Shown piece after piece: positions 9,932 to 18,625 of a DNA stretch of 64,000 nucleotides (positions are counted from its first letter, which is position 1; each line of letters opens with the position of its first letter). Position numbers and translations under genes: made by a program. Source of the stretch: CAVOJV01 sp963696325 (GTDB lineage Bacteria; Pseudomonadota; Gammaproteobacteria; Competibacterales; Competibacteraceae); the NCBI GenBank assembly GCA_963696325.1, contig CAVOJV010000058.1, forward strand, positions 1 through 64,000. The letters are read 5' to 3'. Below the pieces are notes generated by a model. It saw only the letters and a list, made by a program, of their open reading frames with translations. It did not search any database and was not told the DNA's origin.

Positions 9932-10352
9932 TCTCCAGGATGTATTTCACCACTACGGCGCTTGCAATGACAGGGCAGGCGGGCGTGGTGCAGGGCGGTA
10001 CATTGGAGTGGAGTTCCACGAGCCGGCCAGCGCTGTCGAAGTAAAGTATGTCCAGCGGGATATAGGTGTTTTTCATCCAGAACGCGGTTGGTGCGGCTTC
10101 GGGCTGGATGAACAGCATGCCGTGATCCGGGGGCAGTTGGGTGCGAAACATCAGACCTCGCTCTCGTTCCACTTCGGTCGCGGCGATTTCCACCTGGAAC
10201 CGGGCGGCATCGACCCGGATAACCGTCTCGGCCTGGCCTGCGGGGGAAACGTCGATACCAGCCCATAGGGTTAACGATATTAGCAGCCATGTACCGATAG
10301 CGGTGCCACGGGTCCCAGCTTGGAGTAAGCCATTGGCACGAGCGGATGTCAT
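9870..10352 (-). CDS. DUF192 family exported protein
   Basis: A 160-residue protein with an N-terminal hydrophobic segment (about residues 18-40, ending near an AGQA signal-cleavage-like site) followed by one DUF192 domain. The domain signatures are the ERERGLMFRTQLPPDHGMLF block, the FWMKNTYIPLDILYFD block and the C-terminal ILEINGGSAHRLGLEPG. The family is widespread in proteobacteria and its function is not established. Export to the periplasm, possibly membrane-anchored, is inferred from the leader. It appears to be a single-gene unit. A minus-strand terminator at 10424-10450 lies upstream and insulates it from the small RNA candidate. Confidence 0.8.
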   Translation of the reverse strand: MTSARANGLLQAGTRGTAIGTWLLISLTLWAGIDVSPAGQAETVIRVDAARFQVEIAATEVERERGLMFRTQLPPDHGMLFIQPEAAPTAFWMKNTYIPLDILYFDSAGRLVELHSNVPPCTTPACPVIASAVVVKYILEINGGSAHRLGLEPGAQLHLD

Positions 10353-10423
10353 TTAGGGTGGTCAGCGTGGTGTCAGCGAAAGTCAAATGATGGCATTAAG
10401 CCAAGGGAAGTGGAAGTTGGACC

Positions 10424-10450
10424 AAAAAAAGAGGTGCCTGACGGCACCTC
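10424..10450 (-). terminator. Rho-independent terminator (minus strand)
   Basis: On the minus strand the sequence is an 8-bp perfect stem GAGGTGCC / GGCACCTC with a GTCA loop, followed directly by seven T. It would end transcripts coming from higher coordinates. No protein gene lies just upstream on that strand, which is why a small RNA is proposed. In the plus direction there is no T tract. Confidence 0.8.
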
Positions 10451-10564
10451 TCAAGAGGAGGATAAAGCGAGGAAGGATTCAACATGCGTGAAAGCAGGCG
10501 GGCCATACACGTTCCTGCCATACTTTCACGATCTAATGACAAGCAGGGTTCATGCCTATTTTTT
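10424..10564 (-). ncRNA. Candidate structured small RNA
   Basis: The 376-base gap between DUF192 and nudF has no credible protein on the minus strand but ends in an excellent terminator. About 140 bases upstream of it, on the minus strand, is a perfect TATAAT (10571-10576). Between them is a long hairpin: the 8-base arms CGTGAAAG (10530-10523) and CTTTCACG (10494-10487) pair, with inner GCAGG/CCTGC arms extending the stem. No strong -35 box is present. I do not recognise the RNA family. An 84-codon open frame crosses this stretch but has no domain, no good ribosome site and runs through the terminator. Confidence 0.4.
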
Positions 10565-10728
10565 CTTTTTATTATAAAACAAAAACTTAACTTTAACTGA
10601 TTGAGCAATGTCGGTATCATGACACCCAGTAATGCGCTGAATAGTGACATAGGGCATTGTCATTATTACCCAAAATAGTGCAGCAGGCCGATAATGGTCA
10701 TCCTGGTTAACCGTAAACCTCGAAGATT

Positions 10729-11388
10729 ATGAACTACAAATTTGAAATCTTGGAAAAGATAATAGCTTATAGCGGGTTTTTTCGATTGGAAAAATACCGG
10801 TTGCGGCATGAACTGTTTGCGGGCGGCTGGAGTACTGAGGTCAAGCGGGAGTGCCTGGAACGGGGCCATGCGGTCGCGGTACTGCCGTATGATCCTGAGC
10901 GTGACCGGGTGGTCATGCTGGAGCAATTCCGTATTGGCGCACTGGAGTTGGCCAATCCTTGGGTGATGGAGATTGTCGCGGGCATTATCGGTCCTGGCGA
11001 GAGCAAGTTGGACGTGGCCCACCGGGAGGCCATGGAGGAGGCCGGCTGCGAGTTGCTGGATATCGTGCCTATCTGCGAATACCTGGTCAGCTCCGGGGGC
11101 AGCTCCGAGACGATAACCGCGTACTGCGCGCGGGTGGATACCGCGCAGGTGGGCGGGATTCACGGTCTGGCCGAAGAGCACGAGGACATCCGTGTCCACG
11201 TCCTGCCCTTCGACGAAGTCATGGCGTTGCTGCGCGATGGTGCCATTCCTTCGGCAACCCCTGTCATCGCGCTGCAGTGGCTGGCGCTGAATCGCCAGGC
11301 GTTGCTGGCCAAATGGCGAACAGCGGTTGCTACAGACGCAGCCGGCGCAATTCCGGGTCCGGTTGGCTTTTCTCCCAGATCTCTGTGA
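10729..11388 (+). CDS. nudF: ADP-ribose pyrophosphatase (Nudix hydrolase)
   Basis: A 219-residue Nudix hydrolase that would cleave ADP-ribose to AMP and ribose 5-phosphate in the cytoplasm. The Nudix box is complete at residues 85-107: G85, E91, R99, E100, E103, E104 and G106 fit the G-x5-E-x7-RE-x2-EE-x-G pattern. The preceding YDPERDRVVMLEQFRIGAL segment and the following EYLVSSGGSSETI are typical of the NudF branch. The ATG at 10729 is the only good start. The last 20 residues after LAKWR are poorly conserved and overlap the convergent gene by 59 bases, so the true frame may end earlier. Confidence 0.85.
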   Translation: MNYKFEILEKIIAYSGFFRLEKYRLRHELFAGGWSTEVKRECLERGHAVAVLPYDPERDRVVMLEQFRIGALELANPWVMEIVAGIIGPGESKLDVAHREAMEEAGCELLDIVPICEYLVSSGGSSETITAYCARVDTAQVGGIHGLAEEHEDIRVHVLPFDEVMALLRDGAIPSATPVIALQWLALNRQALLAKWRTAVATDAAGAIPGPVGFSPRSL

Positions 11389-11824
11389 AAAAATTTAAGA
11401 GTTCCCGAGCCTTGCCGAAGGCTGCCTGGTCATGGCTGCCGAGGCAGCGGCGCGGGTCGGCCAGATGGAGGAGGGCGGTTTGATCGGCAATCATGAATCC
11501 CTGGGCAAATTCCGGCCGCTCACGAGGTTCATTCTTGCCCAGGGTGTGCAATTCTATGGCGCTGCTGAGACGTTCTAGCAGGTGCAACAGGCGGGGACAA
11601 CTGCGGCGCCAGCTTGCCGCCGGCGGCAGCAGCAGCTGAAACCGCAAGCGCGGGCGCTCAACGATTTTGGCGCGGATGGCATCCAGCACCTCGTTATCGT
11701 TATACAAGCGGGGTTCCACGTAAGGGGTGTAGAGATGCAGGCTGCGCTGGATCCCGCCCACCAGGTCGAGCAGTGCCCTCTGCGTGTCTTCGGGACCGTT
11801 GAGAGAAATGGCTGGATTCTCCAT
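11330..11824 (-). CDS. Conserved hypothetical protein (DUF7931-like)
   Basis: Starting at 11824, where the ATG follows AGGAGG by five bases, the product has about 164 residues. It has regions such as LHLYTPYVEPRLYNDNEVLDAI and LRFQLLLPPAASWRR that resemble a phospholipase-D-like fold without the HKD catalytic motif. Such domains occur in gammaproteobacteria alone or behind a GNAT domain. I am not certain of the family name. It follows roxA on the same strand with a 31-base gap, as if in one operon with purB and roxA. No function can be assigned. Confidence 0.55.
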   Translation of the reverse strand: MENPAISLNGPEDTQRALLDLVGGIQRSLHLYTPYVEPRLYNDNEVLDAIRAKIVERPRLRFQLLLPPAASWRRSCPRLLHLLERLSSAIELHTLGKNEPRERPEFAQGFMIADQTALLHLADPRRCLGSHDQAAFGKARELLNFFTEIWEKSQPDPELRRLRL

Positions 11825-11855
11825 GTTTCCTCCTGATGCCAGGGAAAAATCACCC

Positions 11856-13034
11856 TCAGTCGTTTTCATAGATGACCAGGTAGCCTTCATTGAGCAAGTC
11901 TAGCAGGAGTGCCCGCGCCGCGGCTTGCTGTAAGGCCCCGCGCAGCAGGCTCGGGGTCAGCACCCGATGCTGGCACAGCAGGGGGGCGAGAAACGCCACG
12001 GCTGGACCCAATAGGAATTCCTGGCCGTCGATGAACAGAATCTTGTCCTTGCCCTGCTCGGTATAGGCGAAGCGGGAGCCCGGGTTGCGCTCCAGGGTCC
12101 CATCGCCGCCGAGATGCGCTGTGAGTTCCGCCTCGTTGAGGGGTTCGGGTTCGGGTTCGGCGCCGAAAGGGGGCTTGGGCTCGGTTGCATAGCGGCCGAA
12201 CCAGCTTTCCATAATCTCGTCTTTAGCATTCAGATACTGGCGCAGCAGGTCTTTCACCTTGGTCAGGGTGACGGCGGTGAGCGCGCCGGGATTATCCTGG
12301 AGGTGCAGATCCGGGTCCGTGTAACGGGCGTCGGGGTCGATGTTGGCCACCAGGAAATCCAGGAAACCGCTGAGCAGTTCCCGGTGGCTGGGGGCGCGAA
12401 AGCCGATGGAATAGCTTAGACAGGGTTCCAGGGCCACGCCATGATGGGCGACCCGCGGCGGCAGGTAAAGCATGTCGCCGGGTTCCAGAATCCATTCCTG
12501 CTCCGGAGTGAAGTCCCGCAGGATGCGCAACTCAGTAGCCGGGAGGACGTTGTCCGCGCCGACCGCACGGGTGCTGATCTGCCAACGCCGCCGGCCGCCG
12601 CCCTGGAGCAAGAACACATCGTACTCGTCCACATGGGGGCCGACCGAACCTTGGGGCGCGGCGTAACTGATCATCAGATCGTCGATACGCCAGTCGGGGA
12701 TGAACCGGAAGGGTTCGATGATGGCGGCGAGATCCGGGGCGTGTTTTTCCGCATCCTGTACGAGTAGGGTCCAGTGGGTCTCGGGCAAGGTCAGAAAATC
12801 GTGGTCCGTGAAGGGGCTGTGGCGCAGTTCCCAGGGGTGCGTGCCGTCTCGCTCCAGGACCAGGCGCGCCTCCACGCCCTCCTCGCAAGCCAGTCCCGCC
12901 AGTTCCTCAGCAGAAAAGGGATCGCGAAAGTCAGGCAGGGCGCCACGGATCAAGAGGGGTTGTTTCTGCCAATAATCCCTGAGAAAGTCCGTAGGGCTCA
13001 GGCTGCCCAGTAGCCGTGACGCCGGTATGATCAT
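11856..13034 (-). CDS. roxA: Ribosomal protein L16 arginine hydroxylase (JmjC/cupin)
   Basis: A 392-residue Fe(II)/2-oxoglutarate oxygenase matching E. coli YcfD (RoxA), which hydroxylates an arginine of ribosomal protein L16. The metal-binding triad is visible: H134 and D136 in VGPHVDEYD and H197 in PPRVAHHG. N-terminal FLRDYWQKQPLLIRGA and the C-terminal winged-helix-like region fit the family and the usual length. It starts 3 bases after the purB stop, so the two genes are very likely co-transcribed. The start codon ATG encodes MIIPASRLLG. Confidence 0.88.
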   Translation of the reverse strand: MIIPASRLLGSLSPTDFLRDYWQKQPLLIRGALPDFRDPFSAEELAGLACEEGVEARLVLERDGTHPWELRHSPFTDHDFLTLPETHWTLLVQDAEKHAPDLAAIIEPFRFIPDWRIDDLMISYAAPQGSVGPHVDEYDVFLLQGGGRRRWQISTRAVGADNVLPATELRILRDFTPEQEWILEPGDMLYLPPRVAHHGVALEPCLSYSIGFRAPSHRELLSGFLDFLVANIDPDARYTDPDLHLQDNPGALTAVTLTKVKDLLRQYLNAKDEIMESWFGRYATEPKPPFGAEPEPEPLNEAELTAHLGGDGTLERNPGSRFAYTEQGKDKILFIDGQEFLLGPAVAFLAPLLCQHRVLTPSLLRGALQQAAARALLLDLLNEGYLVIYEND

Positions 13035-13037
13035 AAA

Positions 13038-14411
13038 TTAACTAAAATTGCGGGACTGCGCGGCGGCATTGCCGGTATAGCTCTCGGGTGTCAACGCCAG
13101 CAACCGCTGCTTGGCTTCAATGGGAATCTCCAGGCTTTCCACAAAGACCCTGAGGGCGGCCCTATCCACCCGCTTGCCGCGGGTCAACGCCTTGAGCTTT
13201 TCATAGGGTTTCGAGATACCGTAACGGCGCATCACCGTCTGGATGGGTTCGGCCAATACCTCCCAGTTGGCGTCAAGATCCTCTAACAGGCGCTCCGTGT
13301 TCACCTCCAGCTTGCCCAGGCCCTTGAGGCAGGATTGGTAGGCGATCAGGGAATAGGCGAAGGCCGTTCCCATGGTCCGTTGCGCGGTAGAGTCGGTCAG
13401 ATCCCGCTGCCAGCGGGAGACCGGCAGTTTGCCCGCCAGATGGCCCAGCAAGGCGTTGGCCAGTCCCAGGTTACCCTCGGCGTTTTCGAAGTCGATGGGG
13501 TTGACCTTGTGCGGCATGGTGGAGGAGCCTATCTCGCCAGCCACGGTCTGTTGCTTGAAATAGCCGAGGGCGATATAGCCCCACAGGTCACGGCAGAAAT
13601 CCACCAGCACCGTGTTGAAGCGGGTTATGGTCTGAAACAGTTCGGCCATGTAATCGTGGGGTTCGATCTGGGTCGTGTAAGGGTTCCAGTCCAGACCCAG
13701 GTCACGGGTGACGAAATCCCGCGTAAAACTTTCCCAATCGATATCCGGATAGGCAGCCAGGTGGGCATTGTAGTTGCCGACGGCGCCGTTAAGCTTGCCC
13801 AGCAGGGGTATACTGAGAAGCTGTTCCCGCTGGCGCTTGAGCCGATAGGCCACGTTAGCCATTTCCTTGCCCAGCGTGGTGGGGGAGGCTGGTTGGCCAT
13901 GGGTGTGGGACAGCATTGCTTGTTCCGCGTAATCGTGGGCCAAGCGGCGGATGACGTCGCCAAGCTCGTCCATCAAGGGCAGTAGGGCCTGGCTGCGGGT
14001 TTCCCGCAAGATCAGCGCATAGGCCAAATTGTTGATATCTTCCGAGGTGCAGGCGAAGTGAATAAATTCGCTGATGGATTCCAGTTCGGCATTGCCGACG
14101 ATCTTTTCCTTGAGGAAATATTCCACCGCTTTGACATCGTGGTTAGTGGTACGCTCAATATTCTTGACGCGTTGGCCATCTTCGAGGCCGAAGTCGTCCA
14201 TAATGCCCCGCAGGACATGCTTGGCATGCTCGCTCAGCGGTGGTACTTCCACGATACCGGGGTGGCTGGCCAGTGCCTGTAGCCAGTGGATCTCCACCAA
14301 TACACGGTGACGGATCAGCCCATACTCACTGAACAAGGGACGCAAGGACGAGGTTTTATCGCTGTAACGGCCGTCGATCGGGGAAATAGCCGTAAGGGAG
14401 GTAAGTTCCAT
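13038..14411 (-). CDS. purB: Adenylosuccinate lyase
   Basis: PurB removes fumarate from SAICAR and from adenylosuccinate in purine synthesis. The start MELTSLTAISPIDGRY at 14411 gives 457 residues, the usual length for the long gammaproteobacterial form; the open frame continues upstream but without homology. Visible signatures are RTNHDVKAVEYFLKE-like (here TTNHDVKAVEYF), the active-site region LSHTHGQPASPTTLGKEM and the mobile signature loop SSTMPHKVNPIDFENAEGN. It leads a purB-roxA-hypothetical unit. The start lies 142 bases from the divergent HIT gene, so the promoters share this gap. Confidence 0.93.
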   Translation of the reverse strand: MELTSLTAISPIDGRYSDKTSSLRPLFSEYGLIRHRVLVEIHWLQALASHPGIVEVPPLSEHAKHVLRGIMDDFGLEDGQRVKNIERTTNHDVKAVEYFLKEKIVGNAELESISEFIHFACTSEDINNLAYALILRETRSQALLPLMDELGDVIRRLAHDYAEQAMLSHTHGQPASPTTLGKEMANVAYRLKRQREQLLSIPLLGKLNGAVGNYNAHLAAYPDIDWESFTRDFVTRDLGLDWNPYTTQIEPHDYMAELFQTITRFNTVLVDFCRDLWGYIALGYFKQQTVAGEIGSSTMPHKVNPIDFENAEGNLGLANALLGHLAGKLPVSRWQRDLTDSTAQRTMGTAFAYSLIAYQSCLKGLGKLEVNTERLLEDLDANWEVLAEPIQTVMRRYGISKPYEKLKALTRGKRVDRAALRVFVESLEIPIEAKQRLLALTPESYTGNAAAQSRNFS

Positions 14412-14553
14412 GGCAACTCCATCTAGGACTGGGTCATCTGGATCATACACTATCCAGCCCTGCGGTGCGGAATCCGCAGCGAGGGAGGGTCGTGCTATGC
14501 TGAAAGCGGTGCTATTTGTCACTGCCCTCGATAACATTTTTGGAGGTATAAAC

Positions 14554-14963
14554 ATGTTGACGCTACACGAAGGTTTGCATAACGATACTATCGTCATAAC
14601 CCGCCTTAAACTGTGCCGGGTCCAATTGATGGACGACTCCTCTTTCCCTTGGTTGATCCTGGTGCCAGCACGCCGCAATATCCGCGAAATCTACGAACTG
14701 GAACCCCCTGACCGGGCGTTGCTGATTGAAGAGGTCGCCCTTGCTTCGCGAGTCATCGTCGATCTTTACCAACCAGACAAGCTCAACATCGGTTCCATGG
14801 GCAATCTAGTGCCCCAACTGCATATCCATATCATCGGCCGCTTTCACAACGATAGGGTCTGGCCGGGGCCAGTGTGGGGCAGGGCCCCGCGCATTCCTAT
14901 GCCAAGGACGATCTCGACGCCACCTGCAAACGCTTGCGAGAGGCGTTTGCGGCAAGCCCTTAA
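14554..14963 (+). CDS. HIT family protein (one apparent frameshift)
   Basis: A histidine-triad hydrolase. The start at 14554 follows TGGAGG. SFPWLILVPARRNIREI, NIGSMGNLVPQLHIHIIGRF and the end of that block supply the catalytic H-x-H-x-type motif. After GPVWG at about 14877 the reading frame runs off to an unlikely tail. Shifting by one base restores QGPAHSYAKDDLDATCKRL and a stop at 14963, as in homologues. A GGGG run at the shift point that should be GGGGG explains it, so a sequence error or a very recent mutation is likely. The target nucleotide is unknown. Confidence 0.75.
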
Positions 14964-15221
14964 CCTAGGGATAGGTATTCGTTTGCCGCTGTAGCACGGT
15001 CAATAGGTGGGTATGCGGGGGCGTCTGACATGCTGCCCCTGGTTGCGCTCAGGTATTGCTCAGTAAAAAATCGCTCGCGGTCGACCAGTAAATCGCCAGG
15101 TTTCATGGAAGATTTCTAATTCTTTTCCCGCTTTAGTAGATGGACTGTTGGATTATCATGTTGACCACGACCATCAGTGTGTGGGGAAAGCATTTTAATA
15201 GTAATTATGATTGGAATACCG

Positions 15222-16565
15222 ATGGCCATTAAACATGTACTTGTTGTAGATGACTCAAAATCCGCCAGATTCGTCTTGCGCAAAATGCTACAGGCCATCA
15301 ATTTACTGGTGGATATGGCAGAGTCGGCCGAAGACGCCCTAAGTTATTTGGCGACTACACGTCCTGATGCCATTTTTCTGGATCATACGATGCCAGGGAT
15401 GAGTGGACTGCAAGCGCTGAAGGTTATCAAGGATAATCCGCAGACGGCAAACATCCCTGTCGCGATGTATACCTCCAAGGAGGAGGATGGCTATATTGAC
15501 CAGGTAAAGACTGGTGGCGGGGTGGGCATATTGCCTAAGCCAGCCACTGCGGATGCTCTGAACGCGATCATGCGCGAGTTAAACGCCGCCATCGAAGTCG
15601 CCAGGGAAAAAACCGGGCCGGTTGCCGGGATGGTTACTCCCGATCAGTTGGGGGTTGCCAGCCATTTACTGGAAAATATCGCGCGCGCAACCGCCAATGC
15701 CGCGGTAGACAGCGCTATTCAGGCCCGGTTATTGCCTTTGATCGAGGAGAAACTGGCGGGGTTCGGCAAAGCCATGTCAGTTGGCAGTGAAAGCGTTGTC
15801 AGGCAAATAGCGAGCAGTGTTTACGAAAGTCAGGCAAGTAATCATGCCAGGGAGTTGCAGCGGATGAAAGCTCAACTTGTTGGTCTGGAAGCCAATTTGC
15901 AAATGCCTGGCAAGCTCGATCAAGGGTTGGCGCAGGAGGTCCGCGAGATGGCAAAAGTGGTGGCGGTCCGGCAGGCGGAGGAAACGGCGCAGGCGATTGC
16001 CGAACAGACGGCAAAAGATGTTGCGACCAGCTTGACGGGCAAAGGACTGGATGTGCGCGTGAATGAGATTTCCCGGCAGTTGACAGGGCGGCTGGAGACT
16101 CAGTTTGCGGTGCTCAGGAAGCTGCAAACGCCTGACAAGCTTGATCCGAAACTGGCGGAACAGGTAAAGGAGACGGCGCAGACGGTGGCGGCCCGGCAGG
16201 CGGATGAGACGGCGCAGGCGGCTGCCGAGCAGGCAGCGAATAAAGTATTGAAAATGAAAACTGAGGAGATTTTCAACCAACTGGCGCGACAGCTTGGCGC
16301 ACGCTTTGCTAAACGTAACGCCGAGTGGGAGGCGCCGGATAAACTCGATCCGCGACTGATGGAGGAACTTCGCGAGATGGCGCAAGCGATAGCGGCCCGT
16401 CAGGCGGTCGAAATGGCTCAGGCAATTGGAGAACGCTGGGCGGTCACGATAACGGACGACGTCTCGGTTCTGACCAGGGCGTTGATCAAGCGTGTATATA
16501 AAATCCTGGGATTGACCCTGGTTATCAATTTGCTCCTTATTGGAATCCTATATTACGTGAAGTAA
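15222..16565 (+). CDS. Response regulator receiver domain fused to repeat coiled coil with C-terminal membrane anchor
   Basis: The start chosen at 15222 (MAIKHVLVVDDSK) gives 447 residues. Residues 4-118 form a complete receiver domain: D10, D11, phospho-acceptor D54 in FLDHTMPG, T84 and K106. No DNA-binding or enzymatic output follows. Instead residues 135-425 are helical and contain three copies of a 34-residue unit (229-262, 304-337, 372-405) with the core LDPxLxExVREMAQxVAxRQAxETAQAIAEQ-like pattern. Residues about 428-445 are a single hydrophobic segment, predicting a tail-anchored inner-membrane protein. It lies 56 bases before a second coiled-coil membrane protein, probably in one operon. 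An in-frame ATG at 15207 is an alternative start. Confidence 0.8.
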   Translation: MAIKHVLVVDDSKSARFVLRKMLQAINLLVDMAESAEDALSYLATTRPDAIFLDHTMPGMSGLQALKVIKDNPQTANIPVAMYTSKEEDGYIDQVKTGGGVGILPKPATADALNAIMRELNAAIEVAREKTGPVAGMVTPDQLGVASHLLENIARATANAAVDSAIQARLLPLIEEKLAGFGKAMSVGSESVVRQIASSVYESQASNHARELQRMKAQLVGLEANLQMPGKLDQGLAQEVREMAKVVAVRQAEETAQAIAEQTAKDVATSLTGKGLDVRVNEISRQLTGRLETQFAVLRKLQTPDKLDPKLAEQVKETAQTVAARQADETAQAAAEQAANKVLKMKTEEIFNQLARQLGARFAKRNAEWEAPDKLDPRLMEELREMAQAIAARQAVEMAQAIGERWAVTITDDVSVLTRALIKRVYKILGLTLVINLLLIGILYYVK

Positions 16566-16621
16566 GTCTTAATAAGGTTTTTTGTCGCCTATTGCTTTTT
16601 GAATATGCAGAGTTAACTCTC

Positions 16622-17545
16622 ATGAACCAGATCTTTTACGGTGTAATTGGACTGACCGTTGGATTAATTATCGGATTGATAATCAGCGGAGTTGCTTTTT
16701 ATCTCCTTCCTTATCGTAAGCTGAAAAATGCCGGCATCCAGCAAGCCGAGCAGCTAAATCAGGTGGAGATGAATAATGAGGAGTTGGAGAATAAGCTTTT
16801 TATGGAGCAAACCCAGTGGCGGCAAGAGCGGCAAACCTTTTCCCAGCAGCAGATGAAACTGGAGACCGATCTCCAGCAGTCACAAATCGACAAAGCGACA
16901 TTTGAAAAGATGCTCTCCGAGCAAAATAATCGCTCGGCTGAGGAGCGTAAGGGCCATGAGCGAAAAGCCGAACAGCTTCGCGATCTGGTAGAGCGGGCAC
17001 TCCAGGAAAAGGCGGCGGTGGGTGACAACCTGAGCCAGAAAACCGTCCAGTGGGCCCAGGAACGGCAAGATCTGGAATATGAATTAACCCAACTGCGGGC
17101 GAGTCTTGAGCGCCTCCAGCGAGAACAAGCAGAGGCAGAGAATCGGTTGGACGAGCAGCGCGAGGCATGGGAACGGCAGGATTTGGGCGTGCATGCCCAG
17201 TTAGCACAGATGCAAGTCGATAAGAAAAAGCTTGAACAGAAACTCGCCGGCAAGCTAGAAGAGGAGCGCAACAACTGGGAGCAGCAGCACCTGGAGTTGG
17301 ATATGCGGATGGTGCAGGCCCAGTCTGAAAAAACTATGCTGGAGGAGAAGCTGGACGAACAAAACGAGGCTTGGCAGTTGGAAAATATGGCTTTACAAGC
17401 TCAACTGACCCAATTACAAGCCGACAATAAGGTGCTGGAAGATAAGCTGGAGGCGCATAAGCAGCATGCTGAACAAACTCAGCAGGCGCTGGAAGAGGAG
17501 ATCGAACAACTTCTCGAACGGCTTATGCGGGTTCAGCAGGACTGA
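16622..17545 (+). CDS. N-terminally anchored long coiled-coil protein
   Basis: From ATG 16622 the product has 307 residues. Residues 5-29 are one transmembrane helix (glycine- and isoleucine-rich), followed by YRKL at the cytoplasmic boundary and about 275 residues of near-continuous heptads rich in Glu, Gln, Leu and Lys. A loose repeated unit is visible, with LExKLxEQ followed by a Trp (for example ENKLFMEQTQW, ENRLDEQREAW, LEEKLDEQNEAW). No enzymatic motif is seen. Low-complexity similarity to SMC or ZapG-like (DUF1043) proteins may be only compositional. Placement just after the receiver protein suggests a structural partner at the inner membrane. Confidence 0.7.
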   Translation: MNQIFYGVIGLTVGLIIGLIISGVAFYLLPYRKLKNAGIQQAEQLNQVEMNNEELENKLFMEQTQWRQERQTFSQQQMKLETDLQQSQIDKATFEKMLSEQNNRSAEERKGHERKAEQLRDLVERALQEKAAVGDNLSQKTVQWAQERQDLEYELTQLRASLERLQREQAEAENRLDEQREAWERQDLGVHAQLAQMQVDKKKLEQKLAGKLEEERNNWEQQHLELDMRMVQAQSEKTMLEEKLDEQNEAWQLENMALQAQLTQLQADNKVLEDKLEAHKQHAEQTQQALEEEIEQLLERLMRVQQD

Positions 17546-17611
17546 GTTGCCATCCGGGTTTGCGTGAACCGCGCGATAAAGAGCAGCTCTACGCGGGCTG
17601 CCAACACGTAA

Positions 17612-18625
17612 TCAATCGGATTCGATAGTCCTGTGGAGAAAAGCCTCGATCAACTGGCGCGCGGCGATAGTGGGTGGCAGGCGGCCTTCGGTGACCGCCG
17701 CCTCCAGGTCGGGAATCCGACGGCGAACTCGGGGATTTTCTTTCAGTGCCGTCACCAGGCTTTCCGCCGTCTCGGTCCACATCCAGGCCCGCGCCTGGGC
17801 GGCCCGGCGGGCCATGATCTCTCCATGGCTCGATAGTGCCTGCCGATAGCGCCGGACAGTGGCCCAGACCTCGGCGATACCTCGATGATTGAGGGCGGAG
17901 CAGGGCTCCACGGGTACTGTCCAGTGCGCCGAGCGAGGGCGCAATAAGCGCAGGGCGTTGCGGTAATCCGCCACCGATCGCCGAGCTGGCGCCTCCAGAT
18001 CGCCGTCCGCTTTGTTGACGAGGATCAGATCGGCCAGTTCCATGATGCCGCGCTTGATACCTTGCAGCTCATCCCCGCCGCTGGGCAACAGCAGCAGGAT
18101 GAACATGTCGGTCATCTCCGCCACCGCCGTCTCGGACTGGCCGACGCCTACCGTCTCCACGATCACCACATCGAACCCCGCCGCCTCGCAAAGCAGCATG
18201 GACTCACGGGTGCGGCGGGTGACACCGCCCAGGGTCTTGCCCGCCGGCGAAGGCCGGATGAACGCCTCAGGGCGTTGGCACAACCGCTCCATCCGGGTCT
18301 TGTCCCCCAGAATGGAGCCGCCGCTTAGCGCCGAGGAGGGATCCACCGACAGCACCGCCACCCGGTGCTGTCGGTCGATGAGGTGGTTGCCGAACGCCTC
18401 GATGAAGGTGGATTTACCCACCCCTGGAACCCCTGAAATTCCAAGCCGCATCGAATTGCCGGCATACGGAGTAAGGCGTTCCAGCAAGTCGGCCGCGGCA
18501 TCCCGATGATCGGCACGAGTGGATTCGATGAGCGTGATGGCCCTGGCCAGGGCACGGCGCTCGCCCGCTAGGACGGCGCTGGCCAAGGTTTCCGGATCGA
18601 GGTTTCTGCGCTGCTTCACGCTCAT
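17612..18625 (-). CDS. meaB: Methylmalonyl-CoA mutase-associated GTPase MeaB
   Basis: A 337-residue G3E-family GTPase that guards and reloads the cobalamin cofactor of methylmalonyl-CoA mutase. Walker A is GVPGVGKST at residues 65-73, the metal-switch strand is VLSVDPSS, DVVIVETVGVGQSE carries the G3 region and LVNKADGD is the base-recognition motif. Length and the C-terminal dimerisation helices are normal. It is the last gene of the mcm-pccB-pccA-meaB operon, its ATG overlapping the pccA stop by 4 bases. The tight coupling matches its chaperone role. Confidence 0.92.
   Translation of the reverse strand: MSVKQRRNLDPETLASAVLAGERRALARAITLIESTRADHRDAAADLLERLTPYAGNSMRLGISGVPGVGKSTFIEAFGNHLIDRQHRVAVLSVDPSSALSGGSILGDKTRMERLCQRPEAFIRPSPAGKTLGGVTRRTRESMLLCEAAGFDVVIVETVGVGQSETAVAEMTDMFILLLLPSGGDELQGIKRGIMELADLILVNKADGDLEAPARRSVADYRNALRLLRPRSAHWTVPVEPCSALNHRGIAEVWATVRRYRQALSSHGEIMARRAAQARAWMWTETAESLVTALKENPRVRRRIPDLEAAVTEGRLPPTIAARQLIEAFLHRTIESD

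Noticed and set aside
10396..10650. 84-codon minus-strand open frame between DUF192 and nudF
   Set aside because: It runs through a strong terminator, lacks homology and overlaps the structured RNA candidate.
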